The translations under genes were made by a program, and so were the position numbers. From Tenrec ecaudatus (lineage: Eukaryota > Chordata > Mammalia > Afrosoricida > Tenrecidae): a stretch of DNA of 64,000 nt. Below the pieces are notes generated by a model that saw only the letters and a program-made list of their open reading frames with translations, was not told the origin of the DNA and searched no databases. Of the stretch, positions 47,088-57,834 are shown piece by piece. The DNA lies in NCBI RefSeq assembly GCF_050624435.1, contig NC_134539.1:45664001-45728000 (forward strand), given 5' to 3'. Each line of letters begins with the position of its first letter. Within the stretch, counting starts at the first letter, position 1.

Positions 47088-47141
47088 ATACACATGTGCG
47101 TATTCATGAATTTCTTTCTCTAGTCTACCTGGACTAACACA

Positions 47142-47555
47142 CAATCTGTAATGTCAGCTTAAAAGGAAAAAAGAATGGGCTATGCAAGTCTGATTAAGTG
47201 AAGGGTCTTGAGGAGGCAAAATTATCCTGGGTTACTGAGTGGTTTGATATAATTATAAGGGTCCTGATGAGAGAACCTGAAGTCAGAGAAAAGGTCATGT
47301 GACCATAGAAGCAGAGATTGGATGGGTATTTTTTTAAGATGAATAAAGGGACCACAAGCCAATAAATACAGACAACCTCTTGACATTAGAAAAACCCAGT
47401 AAATAGATAATTCCCTAGAGCTTCTAGAAGGAAACACCTCAACGGGTACCCTAAGGTAGCCCAGTGAAACTGACTTTAGCTACGTGGACTCTAGAGTCAT
47501 ATAAGAAGATGCTGCATTGCTTAAGGCCACTGAGTTTGAATGAATCATTTATTAC
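47142..47555. other. Unassigned stretch
   Basis: Nothing recognised. Confidence 0.4.
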
Positions 47556-47559
47556 TGCA

Positions 47560-47720
47560 GCAAGAGAAAACTTATACAAGCAGTATAATATACTCTACCA
47601 TAATTATATGATAAAATGAGTAAAAACTAAAATACCCAAAAGAAATTAAGTAACTATATATAACAGAATACTATTCAGCCTTTAAAAAGGTTTTATATTT
47701 CTTAAATAAAAATGTAGGTG
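47560..47720 (+). repeat. L1 3' UTR remnant
   Basis: 'ctatatataacagaatacta' + 'ttcagcctttaaaaagg' is the well-known L1 segment 'atggaatactattcagccat'. Short and old. Confidence 0.55.
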
Positions 47721-48009
47721 CTTTCCCTTATGAGTTTAATCTGTAAAAGGCAACAATTTATGTAGGGTGGCCTGAATCTGGCCTGTACTTGAATAACTTT
47801 TTTCTCAACTATGTTTTAAACTCTGTGCTATTAGATAAACTGATACTTTCAATAGAAGTACCTTATTCCCCAAGGGGATGGTTGATTATGTTCTCTATCA
47901 TAAAATGATAATGATGTCTCTCCTGTGAACTAAAGACACAGATAAATCATAAATAGATGAGTGGATTTGGGGATTGCATTTAATTGTAGACTCAATCTAG
48001 GAATAACTG

Positions 48010-48700
48010 GTTCTTATGACATGGATTTACTTGATACTCACCCTCACAAATAGAATATTGATGAGATGGGTGCTATAGCAAAGTAAGTTGAGCAAACCAG
48101 ATGGTGCCGGCTATCAGAAAAAAAAATAGTGTCTAGGGTCTTAGTGCCTCACTTAGAAGTCAGCTTGCTTTAAGGCAACCCATTAAGTCCACCTAGAAGA
48201 AGCACACCAGCCTGTGGGATCCAAGGATTTTAAATAATAAAATCCAAATGTGAAGGAGGGAATGATATCGGGGATTAAAATCTGAACCCTTGGTTTGAAG
48301 AAGACTATGGATGACAGTAGAAGCCCCACGTCCATTAGGGATCCCCACGCTGATCAAGCCCCACGTTGATCAAGCCCCTCTGACAACAGCCTTGCTATCA
48401 GACAGAGCATTGTAAAGCTGATTGCGGCAGACATACCCAGATTAGGTTCAAATAAGTCTCCCTGTCACTTAATCTTCCTTTTGACACATTTTGAAGTTAA
48501 GTTTCCAGTGTTTTCTGTTTTCTTTTTTCTCTCTCTTTTGTCCAGTAATTTTTGTTGTTGTTCATTTTCTCTTTGATTTGTATATTTGTACGATTCATAT
48601 CTGTACATGAAACACTGGAGAGATGAGAAGTCAATACATAGAGATCACAACTGGATCAATAATTGCACCGGAGCATGGCAGCAGGTTTGGGAGGAAATGG
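48010..48700 (+). mobile_element. Divergent L1-type 3' region
   Basis: 'tggatttacttgatactcac', 'aaaccagatggtgccggcta', 'gggtcttagtgcctcactta' and 'gaagcacaccagcctgtggg' parallel the young L1 copies but are much more diverged. The part beyond 48240 does not match the young copies. It may be an older subfamily of the same lineage. Confidence 0.55.
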
Positions 48701-48796
48701 GATAACAAAGAGTACAAGAAGGAATTTCTGAAATTGATTGTGGTTATGATCATATAATTTTTCTTAATATGATTAAATTCTTAAATTGTATGATAT

Positions 48797-50430
48797 GTGA
48801 AGTATATGAGGGCGTATGCCCCCAAAGCTGGAATTTTTTCAAAGCTATGTATTTAAATATTTTTTTACAAAAAAACTTTATCACCCTCAAAGTACTCTCA
48901 ATTATACTTTTTAAAAAATCATTTTATTGGGGGCTTATACAATTCTTATCACAATCCATACATACATCCATTGTGTCAAGCACATATGTACATTTGTTGC
49001 CATAATCATTCTCAAAATACTTGCCTTCTACTTGAGCCCTTAATATCGGCTGCTCCTTTTCCCCCTCCCTCCACACTCCCCCTACCTCATGAACTCTTCA
49101 TAATTCATAAATTATTATTATTTTGTATATGTTACACTGTCTGATGTCTCCCCTCACCCTCTTCTCTGCTGTCCATCCCCCAGGGAGGAGGCTATACGTA
49201 GATTTGTGTAATCAGTTCCCCCTTTCTACCCCACATTCCCTCCACCCTCCAGGCACTACCACTCTCATCACTTGTCCTGAAGGAGTCATCTGTCCTAGAT
49301 TCCCTGTATTTCCAGTTGCTATCTGTACCAATGTACATCCTCTGGTCTAGCAAGATCTGTATGGTAGAATTGGGATCATGATAGTGGCGTGGAGGAAGCA
49401 TTTAAGAACTGGAGGAAAGTTATATGTTTCATCATTGCTACCCTGCACCCTGACTGGCTCATCTCCTCCCCACAACCCTTTAGTAAGGGGGTGTCTGGTA
49501 GGCTATCGATGGGTTTTGAGTCTCCACTCTTGCACTCACCCACATTTACAATGATATGATTTTTTGTTCCTTGATACCTGATCCCTTTGACAACTCGTGG
49601 TCACACAGGCTGGTGTGTTTCTTCCATGTGGGCTTTGTTGCTTCTGAACTAGATGATCACTTGTTTATCTTCAAGCCTTTAAGACCCCAGACACTCATTA
49701 TACTTAATGCATCTGTCAAACCTATGATTCCATTGTTGGAAAGATTTTTCAAACTCATCTGTTTGGATGGCTGACAGCACCTCCCTCGTTTGTTTTCTAC
49801 ACCTCTTCTATGTTCTCAAATCGCTGTCCTTTCATGTCCCTTTGCATTTTCAGAAACCAAAAGGAGATTCGCCAGAGCAAGTTAAGGTGAATTAGGTGTG
49901 GGGGGCAAGAGAGACATGCTATTATTTGACAAAAACTGGCACACTGAAATGACTGCATGAGCAGGTTCATTGTTTTGGATGAAAAACCAGTCCCTGTATC
50001 TGCCACAAATCAGGCCATTTTTGTCAAACACTGTTACACAATCTTTCCAGAGCCTCGAAATAGAAAGCTTGCTTGACAATTTGACCTGGTGAAACAAACT
50101 CCAAATGCACTATAAATCGACATTTTCAAACATTCAGGAAATTGACAGACCTGCAGAACAAGGTTTGTCATCAATAGACATTTCACCTTTTTTTGAAAGA
50201 GGCAAACCACTTGTCCACTTGAGTTTTTCCCCATAGCACTACCCTTGTAAGCCGTGTTCAACATCACAACAGCCTCTGCGCCATTTTTCCCAAGCAGGAA
50301 ACAAAATTTCATAGCCACACATTGTTCTCTTAAATTGGCCATCACAAAAAACGAGGTTTGAGCAAAACAGCCTTTACCAGAAAATTCACTGTGAGCAGAG
50401 AGAATCTTACCTGGTGATGCCACTGGGTGC
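48797..50430 (-). mobile_element. Tc1/mariner DNA transposon, decayed
   Basis: The minus-strand transposase starts at 50342 (MANLREQ..., then 'FCFLLGKNGAEAVVMLNTAY', an N-terminal helix-turn-helix region). After about 60 residues the match breaks, so most of the linker and first catalytic region are lost. The C-terminal catalytic block returns near 50030-49880: 'FIQNNEPAHAVISVCQFL' aligns with the family motif HHDNAPAH, with the catalytic Asp replaced by Asn. Further C-terminal sequence runs to about 49700 with stops. The left non-coding end resumes at 48797-48897 ('aaagctggaattttttcaaa'). Inactive. Confidence 0.8.
48898..49705 (-). mobile_element. L1 3' end nested in mariner
   Basis: Insert about 48910-49694. 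T-rich start then 'aatcattttattgggggctt', 'cccccagggaggaggctata', 'acatcctctggtctagcaag', 'aagcctttaagaccccagac'. Flanked by TCAATTATACTT (48898-48909) and TCATTATACTT (49695-49705), which differ by one base. Removing it rejoins the mariner left end. Confidence 0.85.
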
Positions 50431-50435
50431 ACTAA

Positions 50436-50466
50436 CTCCCCCAGGGAGGAGGTTATATGTAGATCC
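50436..50466 (-). repeat. Isolated 31-bp L1 fragment
   Basis: 'ctcccccagggaggaggtta' + 'tatgtagatcc' matches the internal L1 segment seen at 23529 and 49182, but nothing before or after it belongs to L1. It sits at the right edge of the mariner. Confidence 0.6.
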
Positions 50467-50469
50467 AAA

Positions 50470-51365
50470 GGGGAGTGTTAGTTCTTTACTACCCATTTCT
50501 CTTCTGTTTATGAATTAGTTGACTTCTCTTATTTCTGCTCATTTTCCTCTGCTCCTTATACCACAAGATATCCCTTAATCAGTCACCTGGTATATTCTGT
50601 CTATTAATACATGTTCCTCTTCAATTCCATAAAGAGAATTTAAAAAAATACTACAATAACTCCAATACTGCAGTATTCCTAACATTGGATACAATTCTGA
50701 AATTACAAAAATTAAATAACCAGAGTCCATGCCTTAAATTAACTCCAAAACTGGTGGTATCAGTGAATTTATGTAGAAAAAAATAGATCTTGTGTAGAGC
50801 AGACTCTGTAAGAGACTCGAATGAAGGTCCCAACCATGTATTGAAGAAATTGAGAATCCATTTCCAAGGGAGATGCGATGGCTTCATGGAGGAGACACGA
50901 ATACATGCTACTTATTTGTTCCTTCTCTCTGGGTTCCATTCCTCACCCATTTCCTGTTCTGCACCATATCCCAGGAGTTTACCCCTGAAAACTACATTTC
51001 CAAGATGCTTCTCCGTGGCTGTTGCCAAACTGGCTCAGTAGGATACTAGGTAAAGGTTCCAGGATATCAGGATTTTTTTCTCTTCTCTAAGTTATAGGTG
51101 GCATCTCCTGCCTGGGCCGAATCCCTATCACATCCTAGCCTTGGCATCTAGGAACAGTCACTTCATCTATTGTCCTTCCTACACTAGGAGTGCTGGAAGC
51201 TACCATTGGTGTCACTCTCTCAGTTGGCTCACCATATCCCCTTGGACATTTAAGCTTTTCCAACAGCTTTTAACTAGCTTTCCAGATTAAATCCCCTATA
51301 TTTAACTACCGAAGAGCTCACCTGCTAATGGAAGGGTCAGAATTTGGCACCTCCCTGCTGTTCTC
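50470..51365. other. Unassigned stretch
   Basis: No element recognised with confidence. 50950-51340 looks like an old eroded repeat ('aaaactacatttccaagatg') but cannot be named. Confidence 0.4.
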
Positions 51366-51495
51366 TGGGGACACGATGTGGAAGTCTGCTTTTATAAAGA
51401 TTTACAACCTTGGAAGCCCTATGGAACATTTCCACTCTCTCCTACAAGGCCGTGATGAGTAAAAACCAACTCATCGGCAATGGGTTTATTTTGTT
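51366..51495 (+). repeat. AfroSINE 3' part
   Basis: 'cacgatgtggaagtctgctt', 'ttacaaccttggaagcccta', 'ggccgtgatgagtaaaaacc', 'aactcatcggcaatgggttt'. The head is missing. Confidence 0.75.
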
Positions 51496-52578
51496 TGGAT
51501 CTTATTTAACTATCAGACGTGGACTCTGTTTCCCTGATGGAGTACTCAAAAGAAGTTGGACGAATCAATAATTCTCAAAATTCAAAGTAAATGAGGGCAA
51601 AAAATTGGGTAGAGATTAGAGAATGACCACAATTCAAAGTAGAGAAAAGTTCAGCAAGATTGAAGAAGCTATGATTAGTTCAACAAACTACGTCTTGGAT
51701 GTCAGAGGGATGTAACAGAGAACATGGCTAGCAAAGTAAGAGGACTGAAATAATGGAAGCCCTGGAGTTGACAAATTGAGGAATATGGATTTTACTGTCC
51801 AAGCCTAAAATCATTGATGGTCTGGATCACAGTGAAATGATCCTCTGTCTTTCAAGAAGTTCAACTCAGAGATAGCTGGAGATTGGACTACACTTACGGA
51901 AAGCCTAACACAGAACAACAGATGTGAGAATAGCATGGAAGGAGTGAATTTGAGCCACACTGTCATGATTAGGAGACAGGAAAGGGAAGTGTAGCATATG
52001 TCTGGAAAGTAAAGAACTACCCTAAGTAGCTAAAAAAGTGATCATCCCAGTGATCAGGAGGACATTTTGGAGGTGAATTTTAAATCTCCAATATGTCACA
52101 ATTAGTAATTGCAGAACAGAAGCCGTATTTTCTATCCAACATCATATCTATTGCCAATAGAGAGACTTCCACAATGATGTCAGCCTATGGCACTCCTCTG
52201 CATGAAAGCGGAGCCTTGGCAAGTTGAGCAGGGCAGGGAACCTCCCAGATCCATCAGACTCTCTACCCCTGATGACAGACCTGTGAGAAGGGCAAAGTCA
52301 AGAAAACGTCAACTTTGAGGAGGATGGGATATTCTTGGCCTTGTCATCCACTCATTCTGATGGTTATAGAACTGCAACTTTCTGCATCTGAGCCACCAAG
52401 TCCCAGTGGATCCCTCTGCCAGTGCCATGTCTGGTCATGTCCCTGGTGAAAATACAATAGGCTTAGATTTTGACAAACCTTGCCACAGAATAAACAGAGA
52501 CACTGTATCTTCTTTACCTTGTGACAGATGCAGCAGAGCTACGTGTGAATTTTTCATTACAACCCTCTTTGAATAGAC
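51496..52578. other. Unassigned stretch
   Basis: No repeat or exon recognised over 1.1 kb. Confidence 0.4.
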
Positions 52579-52579
52579 C

Positions 52580-52795
52580 CAACATGGAACCTGGGTGGTG
52601 GTGTTGGGGAAATGTTGAACTGAGAACTGTAAGGTAAGAAGCTCAAACCCACTAGCCGCTGTGAGGGAGAAAGATGAGACTATCTACTTCTGTAAGGATC
52701 GACAGCCTCAAACACTCTATAGACCTTATAGAGTATCGCTGTGAGTCAAGATCAACTCAATGGCAGTAGATTTGGGGTTTGGGATTTGTTTCCTC
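52580..52795 (+). mobile_element. AfroSINE
   Basis: 'atggaacctgggtggtggtg', 'ctcaaacccactagccgctg', 'aaagatgagactatctactt', 'gagtatcgctgtgagtcaag' and 'atcaactcaatggcagtaga'. Contains a palindromic 'tctatagaccttataga' in the body. Confidence 0.85.
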
Positions 52796-52853
52796 AACTC
52801 CTCCTCCTCCTTTCAATAGAAGCTATTTCCTCTAGGCTATATGCTCAGCCCTC

Positions 52854-52879
52854 ACCCCCCCCCCCCCAAAAAAAAAAAT
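52854..52879. repeat. Poly-C/poly-A junction
   Basis: A run of about 14 C directly followed by about 12 A. Low complexity and prone to assembly error. Confidence 0.9.
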
Positions 52880-55315
52880 TCTAGATCCACCACTAAACAT
52901 ACTTAGGCAGCTTGCTTTCTTTCCCCACAGTTCTCTCAGAATGGTCTCTACTCATACATTTCACCTCTGTGACATGCTTGGGTCTAAAGAGAGGTGAATG
53001 GTTCTTTTTCCATGTGCATCCGCTCAGAGGAGACGACGTGCCGCTGGAACACTGTGATTGATGCTCAGGTCCTTACAGGTCATTCCCAGAAACAAAGATG
53101 GGTATGGATCTTGATTGCAGAATCCAGCATGCAAAGGCTGGGTTTGTATGTGTGTGCTTTATGCCACTTTACATAATCAAATCTGACAACGTCCCAGTGG
53201 AAGAGGCACAAGCCAAGGCGATCAACCCCTCAAGCCACAGGAGGGGTGAATGGACGGCGGCCCTCACACTCACAGTGAGGCAGATCCCTCCTTGGCAGCC
53301 TTGCAGCACGGTCATGTTTCATGAATCAGCTTCTGTCCAGGGGCTCGAATGTCTGTCCTATCAAGTCCTCTTCGTCTGTCCCACACATTCCTGGCATAGA
53401 TGAGCCAACGTTACTAATTCAAACCTCGCAGGTGAATCTTGTGATAGCAGCTGTTCTCACGTTGATCTTCACACAAGCTAAACCTGCGGCAGTGAGGACG
53501 CCCATCCATGTAGCGCTGGGAAGGCTCTACATTAGGTCAGTTTCAAACACTGAGCCCTAACACACAGGCCTCTGTAAATAAGGGCTGTGCTGGATGCCAC
53601 TGAAGAGCCCCAACACACCCTCTCTGGCTCTGGAACAATACTCTTACTTAGCCTGGCTCATTCTGAAAGTGGACTTAGAGAAATTAGAGGATGACTGGAC
53701 ACCAGACAGATCCCATACGACTGGACGCATAAGACTAGTATCATTCATTATACCTAAACATCTCTAAATACACCAAAAATCGCTGACACGGAGCCTGGCA
53801 CAAAGCCGGCAGTCCATATGTCCATCTCCATTCTCCCACACCTGTAATTCTAAACAATGGGTGTTTTAGAGGTATAGTGATCGACTTAGGTAATGATTAC
53901 AAAAGTGTTGGATTAGTCACAGGAGTTAGTTAACAACAAAAGCCAAGACCAGACGTCTAGATCCCTGATCTTGAATTCCTAACCATTTGCCTGAGTTGTG
54001 CCCTTTAAGCTATGGGTTTTTCCTTTTTTTCAGAAAACATTATAGGATTTGAGGCTAATCTTGATATTTCATTTCAGTGTATTTTGGGTTTATTCTCCTC
54101 GAAATAGGGTGATAAAAAGAGCTACCTAGGACACATGCTACATGCTGGCAGGATTATACTTAGAGAAAAATCCACAAATGCTACTGAATGTTTTTGACTG
54201 AGCCTAACGAGTTTCGATGGCTCCCTATTTTGAGTTGAGTATAAACGAGAAACAAGTAAAAGTTGCCAAATGGAATTGAATGCACAAAGTATTGCTTGCT
54301 GTATTGGATTGAGTGTACAGTGCATCATGATAGAAGCAGTGGAGAGGTGTGGATTAAGTCAAACGGAGAAGGGACCGTTGGGAACAGATTGAGTTTATTT
54401 GTGGGAGAATTACTAAGAGTCGGGGAAAGAAACAGTGGTGGTTTCATGAGAGGGAGCGGGCGGCATAAACACAGAACATCAAAACATGTTCAAGGTGGGA
54501 TCTGAAAGAAGTAATGACAAACAGGTCATTACTAATAACCTGTGACAGACACTCTTATTGGAGAATATATGTAAGTAAGGATTTTTTTCCCCTCTGACCA
54601 GTATTTTCCACTTGTAACCAGCTCCTTGAGTCTCCAAGAATGACTTGAATGGATTTTTTTTAAAAAACAACTTTATTGGATAAGTAAATATTTATCTTGT
54701 TATATGCTTTCTAATTTATGCTGTTATTTAGCTAATATTTCATCTGTTCTTATAAATTGACCATAGGAAATTTTAGATGCTTCCCAGACTCAAGAATAAA
54801 GCACAGGCAGTAAAACACACTGCCATGCTCACAATGTAGTCCTAGCTTGCTCATGCTAAAATAGTTTTAAAATTGAATGATGGTGGTAAACTTACCCAGG
54901 AGAGAGTTTATGAAATTCAAGCAGCAGCAGGAAACAACCCTACATGCACGTGTATGCATGAGTGCATGTGCACACAGACACACCCCCATCTATTTCATGC
55001 TTGGAAATAGAAGAGACAGAAGTATAAAAGCTGTACTTGTAATTTATTTCCAATAGAGACCTAGAAATATTTTAGAATGAAGATAAACATCAGGCCTTGA
55101 GGAGCCATTTCAGCTTTTCCATGGCAATTATTAAAATAAAATCTGGCTTCTGGCTAAGATAGAATATTTGGTACCTGATTCACTATTCTAGTGCAAACCT
55201 AAAAACTAGAAAATGAAATCCCAAATTACTATTCACATAACACTAACAGTTTTTCATTCTTAAAAAAAATGGATGAATGAAAGATGTTGAAGATCTCTAC
55301 ACTAAAATCTATAAA
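52880..55315. other. Unique stretch
   Basis: 2.4 kb with no recognised element or exon. A TG/CA-rich patch lies at 54940-54990. Confidence 0.45.
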
Positions 55316-55319
55316 ATTT

Positions 55320-55512
55320 TCTTGGAGAAAATTTCAAGACTAAATAAATGCAAGTAGAATTATGCTGAAAGTAATGCAAATAGACATTGCAGAAGTACAC
55401 CGACAGGAAACGGCAAGCATTCAAGTTGGATTCAGAAGAGGATGTAGAATGAGGAATCTTAAGATCAGTTGGATCTTGACTGATTGCAGAGAATATCAGA
55501 AAGATGTTTAGG
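55320..55512 (+). mobile_element. RTE LINE, reverse transcriptase fragment
   Basis: Translates in part to 'ASIQVGFRRGCRMRNLKISW' and 'LTDCREYQKDV', matching the RTE stretch QAGFRRGxGTRDLI...ESREYQKDVY just before the YAKAFD motif. Truncated on both sides; the following LTR-like element begins within about 30 bp. Confidence 0.75.
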
Positions 55513-55534
55513 TGTGGCTCTTAGTTCTGAAGTA

Positions 55535-56116
55535 TGACTATGACAGAAACAAGTGGTCGTCTTGCCTTTACCAAACATAAATTGGTACTCTCACAGTTTA
55601 GTAGGCTGGAAGTCAAAATGAGCAGCACCCATGCCCTATGGGAAAGGCTTGATCTCTTGCTGGCTCTGAGGGAAGGTCGTGACTCTTCGGGGCATCTACA
55701 GGCCCAGCATTCCTTACAGATCCCCATGTGTTTGGGCATCAATCTTCCCTTAATCTTAGCAGTTCTCAGCCGAGTCCTGGTTTCGAATCATGTGCTCTAC
55801 GCCTGTATCTTCTTTCTTGGTGTTAGTCTGGTCTTTGTGTTTGTGTCTCTCGTTCTATCTCTTGTAAGGTAAAAGATGATACGGACCACCTCCTATTGAA
55901 ACTGCTCTTGCATAGGCTTGGGGCTTAGCTCTGAATAAGGATGTTGACTCTCAGTCTAATTCCATTACCACTGACTGATTGGTCCTATCCGACCACACCA
56001 GGAGGTCAATTACATAACTGTCAGATGGCATCATCACATAACTGCCAGATAATGGAGACCCATTGCCCAGTCTAGTTGACACATATGCTTTGGGGGACAC
56101 AATTCAGTCCATAGCA
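55535..56116 (-). mobile_element. MaLR/MLT1-like LTR
   Basis: On the minus strand it begins at 56116 'tgctatggactgaattgtgt' + 'cccccaaagcatatgtg' (MLT1-type start). It ends near 55545 with 'gcctactaaactgtgagagt', the MLT1 'cctccagaactgtgagaaat' segment. The middle is not typical MLT1, so it may be a lineage-specific relative. No internal region remains. Confidence 0.6.
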
Positions 56117-56119
56117 TGC

Positions 56120-56635
56120 TACTCCGTGTCTTCCCAAAACTCATGTCCTTGAAAGTGCCTAGGTAGTCCTTGGTGCTTGATGAATGTCTGACCACACCTT
56201 TCTCTTGGGATAACCCATCTGGAACCTTAGTTTTCCACTCTGGATTGAATCCCTAAACTTCAGCCCTGCCTGGAATAACTTGCCTAGCATCCCTTGTTTC
56301 TCTCTCCCATCTGATGCAGATGCAGCCTGTTATGCTAGCCTTCTTAGCTGCTTCTTCCCTTCTCCCGCTCTCTTTCAGGGAACTGGCATTCCACCTGTCC
56401 CCCAGGCTTAATCCTGTCTACTACGTGCGCCCCACCCTCATCATTTGTCAATTGGTTGCACTGTCATGGCTTACCTGTTCTTGTGGACTACATCCTGTCT
56501 GAATTTAGAAATTGTCACACGAATTGATTTGACACATTGAATATTAATGTTTTTAATGTCATAAAGCAGACAGACAACTTGTGCGGTGAAATCAAGAACT
56601 TCACACAGGAAGAAAACAAAAAGTACTTTACAAAA
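56120..56635. other. Unassigned stretch
   Basis: Possibly old L2 ('ccttctcccgctctctttca'), too weak to call. Confidence 0.35.
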
Positions 56636-56639
56636 TAGC

Positions 56640-57830
56640 AAGGAAAGGAAAGACCAAAATGGATGTGAGAAGAGACTCTGAAATTTGCTCCTGAATGCAG
56701 AGAAGCCTAAGTCTCTAGAAGGAAATGCACAAAAATGTGTAGCTAGAAAACCGCAAGAGAAGAGCATGCTTCGCATGTCCCGAGAATATATCAAGCTGAA
56801 AGGACTGAAGGGAAAAATATCTAGTCCTTCCATTGAAATCCTAAAGGATTCTATGGGGCAAAATACTGAACAAGGCAGGAAGCATTGAAAGAAGATGGAA
56901 GGAATACACTGTGGCAGTCACTGTCCCAAAATAATTGGTTGATCCCTCAACCACGGCACGAAGTGGCATATGATGAAGGACAGATAGTATTGAAGGAGAA
57001 CGTTCAGGATGCACTGGTGAAGGCACTGTGAAAAGCAAGTCTCCAGGAATTGACAGAGCACGAAAGGCAATGTTTCAGCAAAGGAATACAGCCCTATCTA
57101 TGTTAAGAAATGTGGCAGGCAGCTAGCTGGCCAGCCAACTGGAAGAAATCCTCATGCATGCCTGTTCCAAAGACCGCCATCCCACAGAACCCAGAAATTC
57201 TTGAACGATGGCATTAATAATGCATGCAGGTAAGATTTTGTGGAGATAATTCAAGCATAGTTGCAGCAGTGTCGACACAGGTAATGGCCAGAAATCCAAG
57301 GCAGATTCTGAGGAGGGTGTGAACAAGATCAGTAAAGATCGACTCCCACATAAAATCCTACACAGGGTCGCTGTGAGGCAGCACAGTCCCGATGGCAGTG
57401 AGGCCGATGCTTGTGAGCACTGAACTCTGCAGAAACAAGATCAAAAGCGATTCGATACCTTTGAATTATAGTGTGAGTGAAGAGTGTTGAACGTGTCATG
57501 GCGATCCAAAAGCATGAATAGAATCTGTCTTGGAAGAAGTGCACCTAGAATGGCTGGTGGAAGAGAGGAGGGGGAGACTTCATCTCACATACTTTCATCA
57601 TGTTATCAGGAGGTCCCACTGGCCCTTGATAAAAACCATCATGTTTGGTAAAGTGAAGCGACTTTGGAAAAGATGAGATGAGATGATCGTCCAAGGAGGT
57701 GGATTGACACAGTGGCTACAACAATGGAATCAAACAAGTGCGAGGATGGACCAGGATGGGGCACTGCTTTCTTCGTTGGTCAATAGGGTCCCAGTGAGTC
57801 ACGACTCCCTGGAGGGCCCCTAACAACTGC
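56640..57830 (+). mobile_element. RTE LINE copy with internal gap
   Basis: 56740-57325 covers the endonuclease-RT linker and early RT: 'agcaagtctccaggaattga' (KSPGID), 'ctggccagccaactggaaga' (WPANWK) and 'cagaacccagaaattcttga'. It then breaks. From about 57413 it resumes in the C-terminal region ('cgattcgatacctttgaatt', 'gaatctgtcttggaagaagt', 'agacttcatctcacatactt') and ends with 'gattgacacagtggctacaa' and the tail 'gtgagtcacgactccctgga'. Frames are broken throughout. The missing middle is occupied by an AfroSINE-like tail. Confidence 0.8.
57330..57412 (+). repeat. AfroSINE-like tail inside RTE
   Basis: 'aaatcctacacagggtcgct' followed by 'gtgaggcagcacagtcccga' and 'tggcagtgagg' is the AfroSINE/RTE terminal segment, lying between RTE RT and C-terminal parts. 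Confidence 0.6.
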
Positions 57831-57834
57831 TTTT

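Larger units (their letters stand above)
45659..47141 (+). mobile_element. ERVL-type solo LTR, interrupted twice
   Basis: Outer parts are 45659-45940, 46660-46834 and 47074-47141. Starts 'tgtggtagttatataatctg' and ends 'tctctagtctacctggacta' + 'acaca', giving imperfect terminal inverted repeats TGTGNTAGT. A TATA-like 'tatataaagctctttctt' lies near the 3' end. This layout matches MLT2-like LTRs of ERVL. With both insertions removed it would be about 510 bp. No internal retroviral genes flank it, so it is a solo LTR. No clean target-site duplication is visible. Confidence 0.7.

Noticed and set aside
45659..47141. Full endogenous retrovirus
   Set aside because: Only LTR sequence is present; no gag, pol or env similarity is seen between or beside the LTR parts.
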